Shown here one piece after another: positions 13,801 to 24,035 of a stretch of 64,000 nt of DNA. Below the pieces are notes generated by a model. That model saw nothing but the letters and a program-made list of their open reading frames with translations. It was not told where the DNA came from and did no database searches. Each line of letters opens with the position of its first letter. The first letter of the stretch is position 1. Origin of the DNA: Apiospora phragmitis (taxonomy: Eukaryota > Ascomycota > Sordariomycetes > Amphisphaeriales > Apiosporaceae); contig JAQQWL010000011.1 in assembly GCA_038363925.1 (NCBI GenBank), forward strand, positions 7,874,001 to 7,938,000. The letters are read 5' to 3'. The translations under genes and the position numbers were made by a program.

Positions 13801-16126
13801 ATGGTTCGCAAGATTGACGAGCTGCTAACCCGCATCGCCAATGGTTTGCTTAGCAATGCAGCAGCGGAAAGTCGGGAGACACTCGTCTTCTGTTACGAGG
13901 TTGTTCAAGGGGTTTACAATAGCCGAAAGCCAAAGGCTGAGGTCAAACTCGATTACAAGCTTCGACGCTATCTGGTTCAAAAGGGCGCCAAGAAGAGTGG
14001 CGAACGTGGTGGGACGAGCAAGCATGCGTATAAGCTCGTTCGGTTTTCCTTGGACGTTTTGCGATCTGTCTTCAGGAAGCACGACTCTCTTCGAAATGCT
14101 GGTAATATTGCTGGCTTTATACCCATCATCGGCGATGCTGTCGTTGAAGGAGAAGAAGAGGTGAAGATCGCGGCATACAAGCTTCTTCAAGTCATCGTGA
14201 AGGTTCCTTTTAAAACAGATGAGTTGACAAAACTCTACAAGATCTCAGCCAAGGATGCTGTAAGGAGCATGGCCATCTCAACATCTACGACATCTGATCT
14301 AGCTCAAACTGCGTTGAAACTCATCTCCATTATATTGAGAGATCGGAGGGACACCAAGATCAATGATGCTGGGACCGATATGCTTCTCGGCAAGCTCAAG
14401 GACGACTTGACAGAGCCGTTGTATCGACACGTCACCTTCAATTTCCTTCGTTCTGTATTGGACCGCAAGATCGAAACCGCATCGGTGTACGATACCCTTG
14501 ACTATGTTGGAGGAGTTATGATTACCAACGACGACAAAGATACCCGTGATTTAGCCCGTGGTGCCTTCTTCCAGTTCTTGCGCGATTATCCGCAGAAGAA
14601 GAACCGGTGGGCTAAACAGCTCAAGTTCATTGTTGCTAACCTGGATTATGAGCGTGAGGGCGGGCGCCTATCAGTCATGGAAATCATCCATCTACTCCTC
14701 ATGAAGTCTGCAGATGATTTTGTGCAGGAGGTTGCAACCAACTGTTTCATCCCTCTGGTCTTGAGGCTCGCCAATGATGACAGTGAAAAATGTCGCCTGG
14801 CAGCAGGAGAACTGATCAAGGAGATATTCCGCAAAGCCGACAAAGAGCGAACATCCAAGTTCCTCGCGCTTCCACGCGGGTGGCTTGAACAGGATGGTGA
14901 CCAGAAGAAGCTCTCGGTGTTTGGTTTAGCTATACAGAGTTTCTGTCTTTACTTCGACGCCAAGGAACCTACATCACGAGACGAGAGTGATCTGATGCTG
15001 GTGATCAAGAGTATGATCAAAGTCTTGGACGACTTCTATGACGGCTCAGATTGGGAGCTTGTCAATACTGTTGTACAGAACGTCCCCATTCTGATGCAGA
15101 GGTTTCCCAAACAAATCCTCTCGCACGAGGGACTTTGGCATGCGATCGCAAAGCCACTAACATCTGAACACCCAACTCTGAAGCTTTCGAGCATTAAGCT
15201 CCTGAACTTGTATCTGGATGATTTCTACAAGCAGGACAGCTCAGATACGAAGAAGGATGCTTTGGTTGGATCTCATGGGTTGCAGCTTGACAAAACCACT
15301 GTCGAAGCCCTCACTGTACTTGCTGTGGGGCTACTGGATCCTGGCACAATCTCAAGGTGGAAGAAGCGCATGGCTAAGAAGGCCAATGGTGCTTTCCAAG
15401 ATGATGCGATGTCTACCAAACAACAACCGACGCCCATTGATGAAGCCCTGGCTTCCGAAGTTGTCCTCACTCTAGTCAGGCTGGCCAAGTTCCTCGACCC
15501 GAAGCCTGCGGTTTCCGACCAGAACTCAGATGCAGACAATGAAGAGCAGAATGCTCCGGACTCGGAATCGGAAAAGGAGGAATGGGGTGGATTCGACGAG
15601 CCCGAGCAGCCGAAAACAAAGATAACTCTGCACACACTTTTCAACTTCCTGTCAGATATTCTTATCGCCGAGACGCCGCCTCGCACGGCCGCGCTTGTGC
15701 CCAAGGTGGCTGCCATGAACTTGCTGCACCTGTTCATCAGCACCCTCGAACCCGCCACCATCCAGCCGTCGCTGAACATGCTCCTCACTCCTCTGCACCA
15801 TCTGACCGACCCCAACATCACTGTGCCGTCGTCAGTGGAGGACACCTTCCAGCCAAGATACGACGCCCTGCGCGTCAAGGCCGAGGAGAGCATGGACGTG
15901 CTGCAGAAGAAGATGGGCACCGAGGCCTACACCATGGAGCTGTACGCCGTCCGAGAAGCGGCGAGGAGGCGCCGCGAGGGACGCGCTAGGAAGCGTAAGA
16001 TCGAGGCGGTCGCGGCGCCCGAGAAGTACGGGAAGTGGAAGAAGGGCCGGTTGGATAAGGAAGGTCAAGAGGCGGAAGGAGAAGAAGGGCGACCAGCGGG
16101 CTCGCAGACAGGGCGGCAGGTACTAA
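7896..16126 (+). CDS. UTP20: UTP20, U3 snoRNP/SSU processome HEAT-repeat protein, three apparent frameshifts
   Basis: The ATG at 7896 opens MAPTLSGRIIKSRKGKYG and QKNHRWESFTTKIAKL, typical of fungal UTP20. One intron (9276-9327, GTGAGT..CAG) joins FLKEFQ-KFVVSHW. Reading the family frame through requires three single-base corrections: one extra G in GGGG at 8146-8149 (before EVRLFCDSLPQIL), a miscounted C9 tract at 10365-10373 (before GLTDFECLNL), and one extra G at 16059-16060 (before the basic KVKRRKEKKGDQRARRQGG end). With these the length is 2725 aa, as expected for UTP20 (yeast 2493, human 2785). It is an alpha-solenoid of HEAT repeats, acidic around 11400-11470 and 15530-15590, needed for 18S rRNA processing in the nucleolus. 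As written, the longest intact piece is 10391-16143, ending in an out-of-frame tail. Confidence 0.93.
9276..9327 (+). other. UTP20 spliceosomal intron, 52 nt
   Basis: The donor is AA|GTGAGT and the acceptor CCACCAG|G. The split lysine codon restores EFQ-KFVVSHWSDD. An ACTGAC branch-like motif lies about 16 nt before the acceptor. Confidence 0.85.
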
Positions 16127-16143
16127 TAATTGTAGGGACCTGA

Positions 16144-17288
16144 GGGGAAAAAGAGGGCGTTCCCGTAGAGGAAACTACAGTAGATATAATACCCTACGAT
16201 CGGCATCTGGGCCATAGAGAAAATTCAATTTCATTTCATTATTGTGTTCAAAACAAGTCTTATTTTTCAAGCTCCGCATATATCCTGTTAAATGCCAGGC
16301 GTGAAACCAAACTTGGTTGGGGATCTTCCCATGGCATAGCAAGAGGAATGTGTTCTGATACTGTCGGTATATTTCAATGGTCTTCGTATCTCGAGTAGAA
16401 AATCGGTTGGATGACCTGGGCCTCAATCGCTTCTAGACGAGATCAACAGATCAACTACTGGGACAATCCTAACGAACTAGAACCATGCAGGCTACCTGCC
16501 ACACCAGAATGCCGTTCAATCGATACGGGCACGTCTATTATATAGCCACTACACCATTCTGCCTGTACTGTTCCTTTCTCTCACATCCCTCGAATGTGAG
16601 AGCTGCTTGAGCTGTGCTACGAGGTGGCCGTCGTGTGTGGCAGGTTGAAGTACGGAGGGGGTGAGGACGAAGACTCGGTGATGGAGCAATCGTATTGATG
16701 GGTGGTTTGATGCGATTACAATGTTGCCCGTTTATCCGATCTGATGGACTTTTATGAATGGACGGGCAGCACAGGTAAACCAGACCAGTGTCTTGCGATC
16801 AAGTGTACTACTTTATTGCCTTGATGGTCTGAACACGTACCCTGATCCATTTTCAATGGCTTTCTATATTGGCCTTGGTCGCAGGAGCCAAACTGACTTC
16901 ACGACACAGTAGGCAGAATAGGAATGAAACGATCGTTGAATAAAGAACAGGCACTTCTAAAGAATGCTTGCTTGATTGGGGTATATCCTGCCTCTCTACC
17001 TAAACTCCGAAAGTGCATAATTTCGATAGTTTATACACAGTGTACAAGTTCCTCTGATCGTCAATCCTGCCAATCCTGGTTGGTATACCACATAAGAGTT
17101 CAGTTCGCAAAGGCCGCCCCGAGCTGTAGCTAGCTGCACATGGGGGCTTTCCCACTTCAAGCCATCCTGGAAGTAAATTGCCTCTTTCTAGGCCTAACAA
17201 CGGCGATTCGCACTGGTTCCCCAGCACCCGAGGGCCATGCATACACAAAACTGGTCTTCTCTCCTCTGCTTGTTTTTTTCTTGGGGCG
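16144..17288. other. Convergent intergenic region after UTP20
   Basis: Both flanking genes end here (UTP20 on plus, the ZIM17-linked frame on minus). Only short unsupported frames are present. I see no RNA gene or repeat. Confidence 0.4.
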
Positions 17289-18383
17289 TTATGGAAACGG
17301 CTTTGGGCTGGATACGCGCGAGCGAGGGGGCTTCCTTGGTCTTCTCCGTTTGGGTCCAAGTAATTTCGCTGGGGTGGCTTGCAGCCTCTGTTTCGCGGCC
17401 TTGGCCGCTGGGTTTGACTCATCTTTCGCAAAGCCTCGCACGATATAACCTGGGGTGTGTCCACTACCGGCATATTTGCGCATCGTGAACCGCTGCCGCT
17501 TCATCTGTCTTTTCCTTTCCTCCCTCTCCCGTCTTTTCCTTTCCGCCTCTTCTATCACTCCCACTACTCTTTGCCGTACTACCCGTGCTTCGGGCTGCCC
17601 AAACAGTTTCCGTTCGGGCTTTGATATCTCGGTCAGCGCCTGATATTTACGTAGTCGAAAACCCTGCCGACGCGGCAAGCTTGGTTCCTCTTCCCTAGTC
17701 AACGCCGGCACCCCTTCGCTAGCCAATTTCGGCTCCCCTAAGTCAACAGGTGCCTCGCGCTCAAGGCTTTCGGGCGGGACAATCGATAGTTGCGAATTTA
17801 CCCCTGAGCCAAACGACGGCCGTTTGTTGATACGCATAGACGGGCTATACTGAGTTATGCGGAAAGATGGAACTTGGTCGTTTACAGCCTTCAGGCTTCG
17901 CCGTAGCAAAGCCGCAGATTGTGCAGCCGAGTCCCCCGAGTCTTCCCAAAGCTTATGCGCCCTGTTACTGGAGTTTGTGACGTCTGCACTCTCCTGTGAT
18001 ATACCATGACCAGGATTGCTGCCCAGATCCCCTAATTCAGAGCTCGGGGCGTCGGAATCCCATATAGTTTGTTGATCAAGGTTCCTGAGCGCAGATTTCA
18101 GTGCTGCGTACTGATCACTCCCGGCATTTGGGGACCTACCGACATATCTATCGCGCCGCCCAAAGGTACAAAATTCGCGTCGATTCGATGGCGTGGTGCT
18201 GGCAGCTGAGGGTTGGGCGCCGCCTATCTGAGGACGTGTTGGGGAGTTGGCAAGTGGCCCGGAGGCGGCAGGATTTACACTGCTGGACTGCTGGGACGTA
18301 GAAGCTCCATCATTTTGCGCCGGCGATGACTCGGCTTCGTTTCCCTTCTCCTTATTCCTTTCCGTCACAGTCCCATCCTCCAA
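17289..18383 (-). CDS. Unidentified basic/disordered protein or C-terminal extension of ZIM17
   Basis: This minus-strand frame of 364 codons begins MEDGTVTERNKEKG. That start is the expected continuation of ZIM17 (EFW-EDGT-T) in another frame, so the ATG is probably not a true start. The body is Ser/Pro/Gln-rich. The last 130 residues are highly basic with a coiled-coil-like segment (EEAERKRREREERKRQMKRQ) and a tail containing YAGSGHTPGYIVRGFAKDE. I do not recognise a family. Alternatives are a fused C-terminal extension, a separate downstream gene whose own start is hidden by an intron or another indel, or annotation noise in the middle. No independent ATG occurs in its first 150 codons. Confidence 0.45.
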   Translation of the reverse strand: MEDGTVTERNKEKGNEAESSPAQNDGASTSQQSSSVNPAASGPLANSPTRPQIGGAQPSAASTTPSNRREFCTFGRRDRYVGRSPNAGSDQYAALKSALRNLDQQTIWDSDAPSSELGDLGSNPGHGISQESADVTNSSNRAHKLWEDSGDSAAQSAALLRRSLKAVNDQVPSFRITQYSPSMRINKRPSFGSGVNSQLSIVPPESLEREAPVDLGEPKLASEGVPALTREEEPSLPRRQGFRLRKYQALTEISKPERKLFGQPEARVVRQRVVGVIEEAERKRREREERKRQMKRQRFTMRKYAGSGHTPGYIVRGFAKDESNPAAKAAKQRLQATPAKLLGPKRRRPRKPPRSRVSSPKPFP

Positions 18384-18862
18384 AACTCAACATCGCCATC
18401 TTCGCCCAGGGTGCCTCGCTTAACCAATTGGCCGCGTTCTCTCATGAGATCTTCAATTGTGATCTTACGATTGCCAAAGATGTTCAGGTGGTCGCTTATG
18501 ACGTGACGGTTGCGACAAGAGGGGCAGGTAATCAGGACGGAGCCCTTATGGTACCCTTGTTTGGAGACGGTATGTGTTGACCGTTCACTGCAAGGTACAC
18601 AGGTGAAGGTCAACTCATAATGGGGCTCCTGCAACTTTCGCTGCTTGATCTCTTCCGATGGCGAAGAAGCTGCCGCAGGGGCTGGTCGAGACGGCTTTGG
18701 TATGGCATGCGCATATCTCCGGGAGAACTGGGCGGGTTGGAGAGTCCGCGGTAGGCTCGGATAGGGGCGCAGATGTGGCCGCAAAGGCGCAGGAGAGATG
18801 GCGGAGGCCCTTACAGAGCGGGCTAACGTCTGCAGCGCATTGGCACGGGGTTTGGAAGCCAT
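18365..18862 (-). CDS. ZIM17: ZIM17/HEP1-like mitochondrial Hsp70 escort protein (DNL zinc finger), frameshifted at 3' end
   Basis: The ATG at 18862 sits in a GCCATGG context (an in-frame GTG lies three codons upstream). The N-terminal 70 residues are Arg/Ser/Ala/Pro-rich without acids, a mitochondrial presequence. The zinc-finger domain follows: YELTFTCVPCSERSTHTVSK, then CPSCRNRHVISDHLNIFG, with two CxxC pairs, and TIEDLMRERGQLVKRGTLGE. This family keeps mitochondrial Hsp70 soluble in the matrix. The frame stops after DVEFWRMGL, whereas the family reads EFWEDGT at that point; one missing base in the GGAGG run at 18377-18381 explains the change. The corrected frame would run on into the 17289-18383 frame (524 aa in all), unusually long for ZIM17. 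Confidence 0.88.
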   Translation of the reverse strand: MASKPRANALQTLARSVRASAISPAPLRPHLRPYPSLPRTLQPAQFSRRYAHAIPKPSRPAPAAASSPSEEIKQRKLQEPHYELTFTCVPCSERSTHTVSKQGYHKGSVLITCPSCRNRHVISDHLNIFGNRKITIEDLMRERGQLVKRGTLGEDGDVEFWRMGL

Positions 18863-19795
18863 GGCACCCACAAGGGAGGTCTTACTAATTCAGTGACCAA
18901 GGGGAAGAAGGTTCACCAGCACGAGGGGTTATGTATGTAGCAAGCTTGGGAATTATGGCCTTGTAAACGAAACGCCCGTCAATTCTTGCACAAGGCGGAC
19001 ATATAAGGCGGACAAAGTGTGTGATGGTATTGAGTAAAAGTAACTTAAGTGAGTTCCTCAAAGGCAACAGATGAGTGATAAGCATTCATGAATGGCCTGA
19101 TAAAGATTTTACAGTCAAGGAGCTTGGGCACATACAAGGATGGCATACGTTAGACAAACCTTTAATTTTAAGCTCGCGTGCCTGGCATTGAATGACGTTG
19201 ATTGATAAGAATCCCTTAGGTACCCCTCTGCACCGGCCCGATCGGTACCGGCATTTGGTTATTCCGGGATGGTGGGGTGAAGCATGGGGGCATTTAGGCC
19301 CGTGTGAGGGGCAGTTTTGGGGCTTGCGGCTTGCCAAATCAACGTTCCTGGTTGCGGGTGACCTGGAATGCGCCTCTTTGACAAGCTTCAGCCAATCACA
19401 TGAGCTACAGTGAGGCTCGACAAGTCAGTTTGGACTTCTCAAGACGGCCTTAGTGGAAGCCATTCCCTTCTTTTGTAATATTCATCTCAACACCAAAGCT
19501 GTGTCATCGCCAGCTCCCAATACGCGCTACTATCTCTTGCGACGAGCAAGTGGCGGGCTTGCAGTCCCCCGAATTTCCAGACCCGTCCAATTGTCTCGCC
19601 ACCCGACTGCCACACTGCGTTTCTTGCTTCGCCCGCCGTTCTTAACTCCGTCATTAACCAGCTACCCAAAAAATGCGGGAGAGGCTTCTCCTACTGGATT
19701 CTTTTACATCGCCTCCCTAATCTCCTTCGTTCGCGACAATACTATGCGCCTGCGTCTATTGTCATAGACTGTCTCAACGAGCAGAACCCGCAACA
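18863..19795. promoter_or_regulatory. Divergent intergenic region, ZIM17 / cullin-3
   Basis: The region holds both promoters. The portion 19440-19795 looks like 5' UTR of the cullin gene (pyrimidine-rich with a chance open frame). No conserved regulatory motif was identified with confidence. Confidence 0.35.
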
Positions 19796-22700
19796 ATGAT
19801 CACAGGCAGGGGAGGTTCCGCCCTGCGCGGTGGGAACAGAATTCGACCCCCGAGAAGAGTAAGCATATATACCCCCTTGTTCACGATCGTATACTCGACC
19901 CTCACCCCGCCGTCGGTTCCTTCTCTATACTCGTCCCTCACTGCGCCGGCGCCTCCTTCCTAATACCCGTTTGCTATTTGATTGTTGGTCCCCACTTCGC
20001 CGTCGGTTCTTTCCCTCTACCCATCACTCACCTTGTCGTCGCCCCCACCTGCCTCTATACTCGCTCCTCACCTCGGGATCGCGAATCCGCTGCCCCACGA
20101 TACCCTCCCTACCCGTTTACATAGGACCCAGTCTCTTTTTGTTCTACATCGTGATTATCGGGTGACTGCGCTGCTCATATTTCTATTCTTACTATCCATC
20201 TCATTGTTTATGCGGGCCACCAGTCACGATAGCTTCCCTTATACTGTGTAACTACCACAGACTCTTCCTGCGCTGGATTCCACGATCTTTCCTTTCCTTT
20301 TCTCTTCAACCACCGTCACACACTCCCACCCACACTTCATCTCCCAAGACATCATCCAAATCACCACATATCCCATCATCCTCATTCACCGCTGCCATCA
20401 TGGCGTTGCCGATGAGACCGGCACCCGCAGTACCAACTGCTAACTACTTCTTCCACCTGCAGCCGATCGTTACTCCAAATGCAGACGAGTTCGAATTCAA
20501 CTGGCAGCAGCTCGAGTCGGCCCTACGCGACATCCACCAGAAGAACGCAAGCGGTCTGTCGTTCGAGCAGCTGTACCGCTACGCTTACAAGATCGTTCTC
20601 AAGAAAGCTGGTGACCGGCTTTATGAAAACGTGAAGCAGTTTGAGGAGAGATGGTTCACCGACAAGGTCTGTCCTCGTATCTTCGAGCTGATCTCGAGAA
20701 ACCTGGTGGCCATGACCCTTAGCGATGTCCCTGGCTCCAGTGTTGTTGAGCGCCGCTCCATGGGCGAGAGATTTCTCAAGGGTATCCGCGAGGCGTGGGA
20801 GGAACACAATACCTCCATGAACATGACAGCCGACATCCTCATGTATTTGGATCGAGGTTTCACTCAGGGCCAGAATCGCCCTACTATCTTCGCTGCGACC
20901 ATCGGTCTATTTCGCGACCACATCCTCCGCGCCTCCATCCAGGAGTCGGACTGCATCGTGTTTGATATTTTCAATGCTACTATCCTAGATCAGATCAACA
21001 TGGAGCGAGAAGGAGACGTCATTGACAAGGCCTTGTTGCGCAGCTGCACTACCATGCTCGAGTCTCTGCACAAGACCGATGAGGAGAACGAAGACGAGAA
21101 GCTTTACTTTGAGGTGTTTGAGCCCGTTTTCCTCGATTCCAGCCATACGTTCTACAAGAACGAATGCGACCGTCTGCTTCAAGAGGGCGACGCTGCGACC
21201 TGGCTGCGACACACTCAGCGCCGACTGGACGAGGAGTCTGATCGTTGCGCTACCACAATCTCACTCATGAGTTTGCCCAAGATTCTTGCGGTTGTCGAGC
21301 AGGAACTCATTAGTAAGCACCTCGACGAGTTCATGAATCTCGACGGCAGTGGTGTTCGGGCCATGATCGACAACGATCGAGTTGAGGATCTCAAACTTCT
21401 ATACCAGCTGGTTTCGCGCATTGATCCCAAGAAGACGGCACTGAAGTTTGCCTTGTCCACTCGTGTCATTGAGTTGGGTCTTGAAATCGAGAAGGTCCTC
21501 GCACAAACAGACTTTGCTGTCATGGCCGATGTAGGATCTGCTACTAACGGCGACAAGTCCAAGAACAAGCGCAGCACCTCTGCGCAGCTAACTGCTGCTG
21601 CTGTGAAATGGGTTGCCGATGTGTTGGCTCTCAAAGTCCGATTCGACCGGCTTCTGTCAGACTGCTTCGCTGATGACCTAACGCTTCAGACAGCCCTTAC
21701 GAAGAGCTTCGCGGAGTTCATCAACGGATTCGAGCGCAGTGCCGAATACTTGTCTCTCTACATCGACCACAACCTGAAGGCAGGTGTGAAGGACAAGTCG
21801 GAGGCCGAAGTGGAGCTAGTCCTGGAGCAGGCTATCACGCTTCTGCGCTACCTCGACAGCAGGGACAGGTTCGAAACGTACTACCAGAAGCACCTTGGTC
21901 GTCGCCTCTTGCACCAAAAGTCCAGTGATCTTGAAGTGGAGACGGAGATGATCTCGCGCATGAAGCGCGAGCTAGGTAACACCTTCACTTACAAGTTTGA
22001 GGGCATGTTCAGGGATATCAGCCTGTCCAAGGATATGACCGAGGCGTACGCTAAGCACGTACGTGGTCTGGGAGCGACTAGTAACGATCAGATCGGCCTC
22101 AGCATCAATGTCCTGGGCGGCAATAACTGGCCCAAGGATGTTGTGGGACGATATACCAATCCAGAACAGACTGGACCCGGTATCAACTTTCCCATCGAGA
22201 TCCGGTCTTTGCAGGACAGCTTCTTCAGCTTCTACAGCAAAGATCGCACCGGTCGCAAGCTTACTTGGATCACAAACGCGGGCACCGCAGAGATCCGTAG
22301 TTTCTTTCCCAAGGTTCCCGGTGAGAAAACGGGCCCCAAGTCTAAAGACCGCCGATATGAACTCACAGTACCAACCTATGCAATGCCTGTATTGCTCTTG
22401 TTCAATGATCTGCCCGATGGAGAGGCCTTGTCGTTCGAGCAAATCCAAGAGCGAACGAATATTCCTCGAACCGACCTGGTCAATACCTTGACAGGTCTAT
22501 CTGCCGTCAAGAACAGGCGTATCCTCCTGAAGGAGCCCAACCCTTCATCCAAATCTGCACCTGGCGATCGATTCACATTCAACAATGCATTCCATTCTCC
22601 CACCTTCAAGGTGAAGCTTGCTATTGTCAATGTGGCCAATCAAGTCGAGAATGACGAGGAGAGAAAGGAAACGGACAGCAAGACGCTGGAGACTCGCAAG

Positions 22701-22984
22701 TACGTGATCGATGCGGCCGTGGTTCGTATCATGAAGTAAGTGTTCATTATTTTAATTGCCTGTCGTTTGACATCTGCTAACCATATATCCCACTCTACAG
22801 GCAGCGGAAGGAGCTGGAACACCAACAGCTCGTTATGGAAGCCATCCAGCAGATCAGCGGACAGTTCAAGCCTGATCTTTTTCTCATCAAAAACAGAATC
22901 ACAGATCTGATCGACAGAGAGTATCTGGAGCGGTTCGAGCATGGCGCAGGTACCGGACGTGCTTCATACCGCTACTTGGCCTAA
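19796..22984 (+). CDS. CUL3: Cullin-3, CRL3 E3 ubiquitin ligase scaffold, three exons
   Basis: Join 19796-19858, 20463-22735, 22801-22984 (839 aa). Exon 1 encodes MITGRGGSALRGGNRIRPPRR, the basic RPPRR N-terminus typical of fungal CUL3. The 604-nt intron 1 ends in CTAAC..CTTCTTCCACCTGCAG, a textbook branch site and pyrimidine tract. Exon 2 then reads PIVTPNADEFEFNW and ALRDIHQKNASGLSFEQLYR. The cullin-homology domain carries LRYLDSRDRFETYYQKHLGR. The C-terminal winged helix has the neddylation motif VVRIMK; its lysine (about residue 779) is split by intron 2 (AA|G). The protein ends in YRYLA. CUL3 links BTB substrate adaptors to the RING protein Rbx1. An ATG at 20400 is in frame but lies inside intron 1 and would give a non-conserved leader. 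No frameshift is present. Confidence 0.93.
19859..20462 (+). other. Long cullin-3 intron 1 with pyrimidine-rich content
   Basis: The donor is AGA|GTAAGC and the acceptor CCTGCAG|CCG; phase 0 on both sides. At 604 nt it is about ten times the usual intron here. It contains an imperfect repeat and an in-frame ATG at 20400 that could serve a shorter transcript. Confidence 0.75.
19890..20085 (+). repeat. Degenerate tandem repeat, unit about 35 bp
   Basis: TATACTCG followed by a CCCTCAC-like core recurs at 19890, 19926 and 20056. Related CGCCGTCGGTTC blocks lie at about 19909 and 19998. Copies are separated by diverged spacers. The array is pyrimidine-rich and sits inside cullin-3 intron 1. Confidence 0.55.
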
Positions 22985-24035
22985 TTTCTTGGCAATTCAC
23001 GATGGATAATTGCGATTTGGAGACCCGCGGGCTCATGTTTACACTTGAGGCCGCCTGGCACTTGATACCCCTTTCATTGTAACCGGCCACACACTTTGAC
23101 GACGAAACGACTTTGCATTTACGACAACGAAAGAGCAATATGGCGGAGGCAATGGTTCTCATGGCATTCTCATGGCAGCATGGCATGGCATTGCATAGCA
23201 ACAGGCGAATAGGTGAAAAGGAAGTTATCTTATTATGATCAGACGCTCCCATCAATTGTCATGGGGCTTTAACTCCATTACAGACATATGAGAGAGCGTT
23301 CGGAGCGCTCAATAGCTCAACTTGCATGTACCATAGATACGAATACCAATTGAGAAAAACACATGAAGCAGAAGGCAGGCCATTGGTGCCGTCCATGATT
23401 GCCCGTTATAGCTGGTTTTTTGACGTGTAAGTCCTACTCAGTAAATATCAGGTCCGGCCAGGCCCGCGGCGGCTCCGCTTAGTGACGAACGAGGTCGCCG
23501 AGGTAGGAAGCCATTGAAAGAACTGACATAGCCGATGTTGTTGTTGTGGCGCCCTTTACATGCAGTAACAAAGACGGAGCTCGACAGCTAGACAAAGCAA
23601 ACTCGACACAATAGGTATTGTATAGCCTCGATCTGGACCCAACCATTGATAGCGACTTCATTGACCTCTTTGTCCCGTTCGACCACACCCCCCGGTGGGA
23701 TTTAAGAAAGTCACTGTTCCTGCTGTTGGAAGTGTGTATAACTAGCCAACCCAACTCATCCCAGTCTTTCGACTACGAAAACAGCCGTTCCTTCATTCCC
23801 CGTGTTCGTTATTCCAAGCAATCACTCTCTTTTCGAAGCTCAATCCCAACTGACTCGGTGACACCTGTCACAACACATCCATAGAAAAGGCCAGTTCCCT
23901 TTCTTCTTTTTTTTTCAAAGATAGTCAATCCTGTTGTTTCAAGGCTACTTATATATAAATATAAGGAACAGACAGGCAGCTAGCTTGTTAACACCTTAGG
24001 GGGCTCTCCGTGGGGAAGCAAGCATTGTTACTATT
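22985..24035. other. Intergenic region between cullin-3 and the disordered protein gene
   Basis: It holds the CUL3 3' UTR and the next gene's promoter. An ATGGCAT-type short repeat occurs near 23150-23200. No gene is supported. Confidence 0.4.
23950..23964 (+). promoter_or_regulatory. TATA-like element upstream of the 24036 gene
   Basis: A 15-base T/A run (TATATATAAATATAA) lies about 70-85 bases before the ATG at 24036. It is close to the start codon, but a fungal TATA box at this spacing with a short leader is plausible. The call rests on sequence only. Confidence 0.35.

Noticed and set aside
20400..20462. ATG at 20400 as the cullin-3 start
   Set aside because: The stretch contains the branch site and pyrimidine tract of intron 1, and its translation is not conserved.
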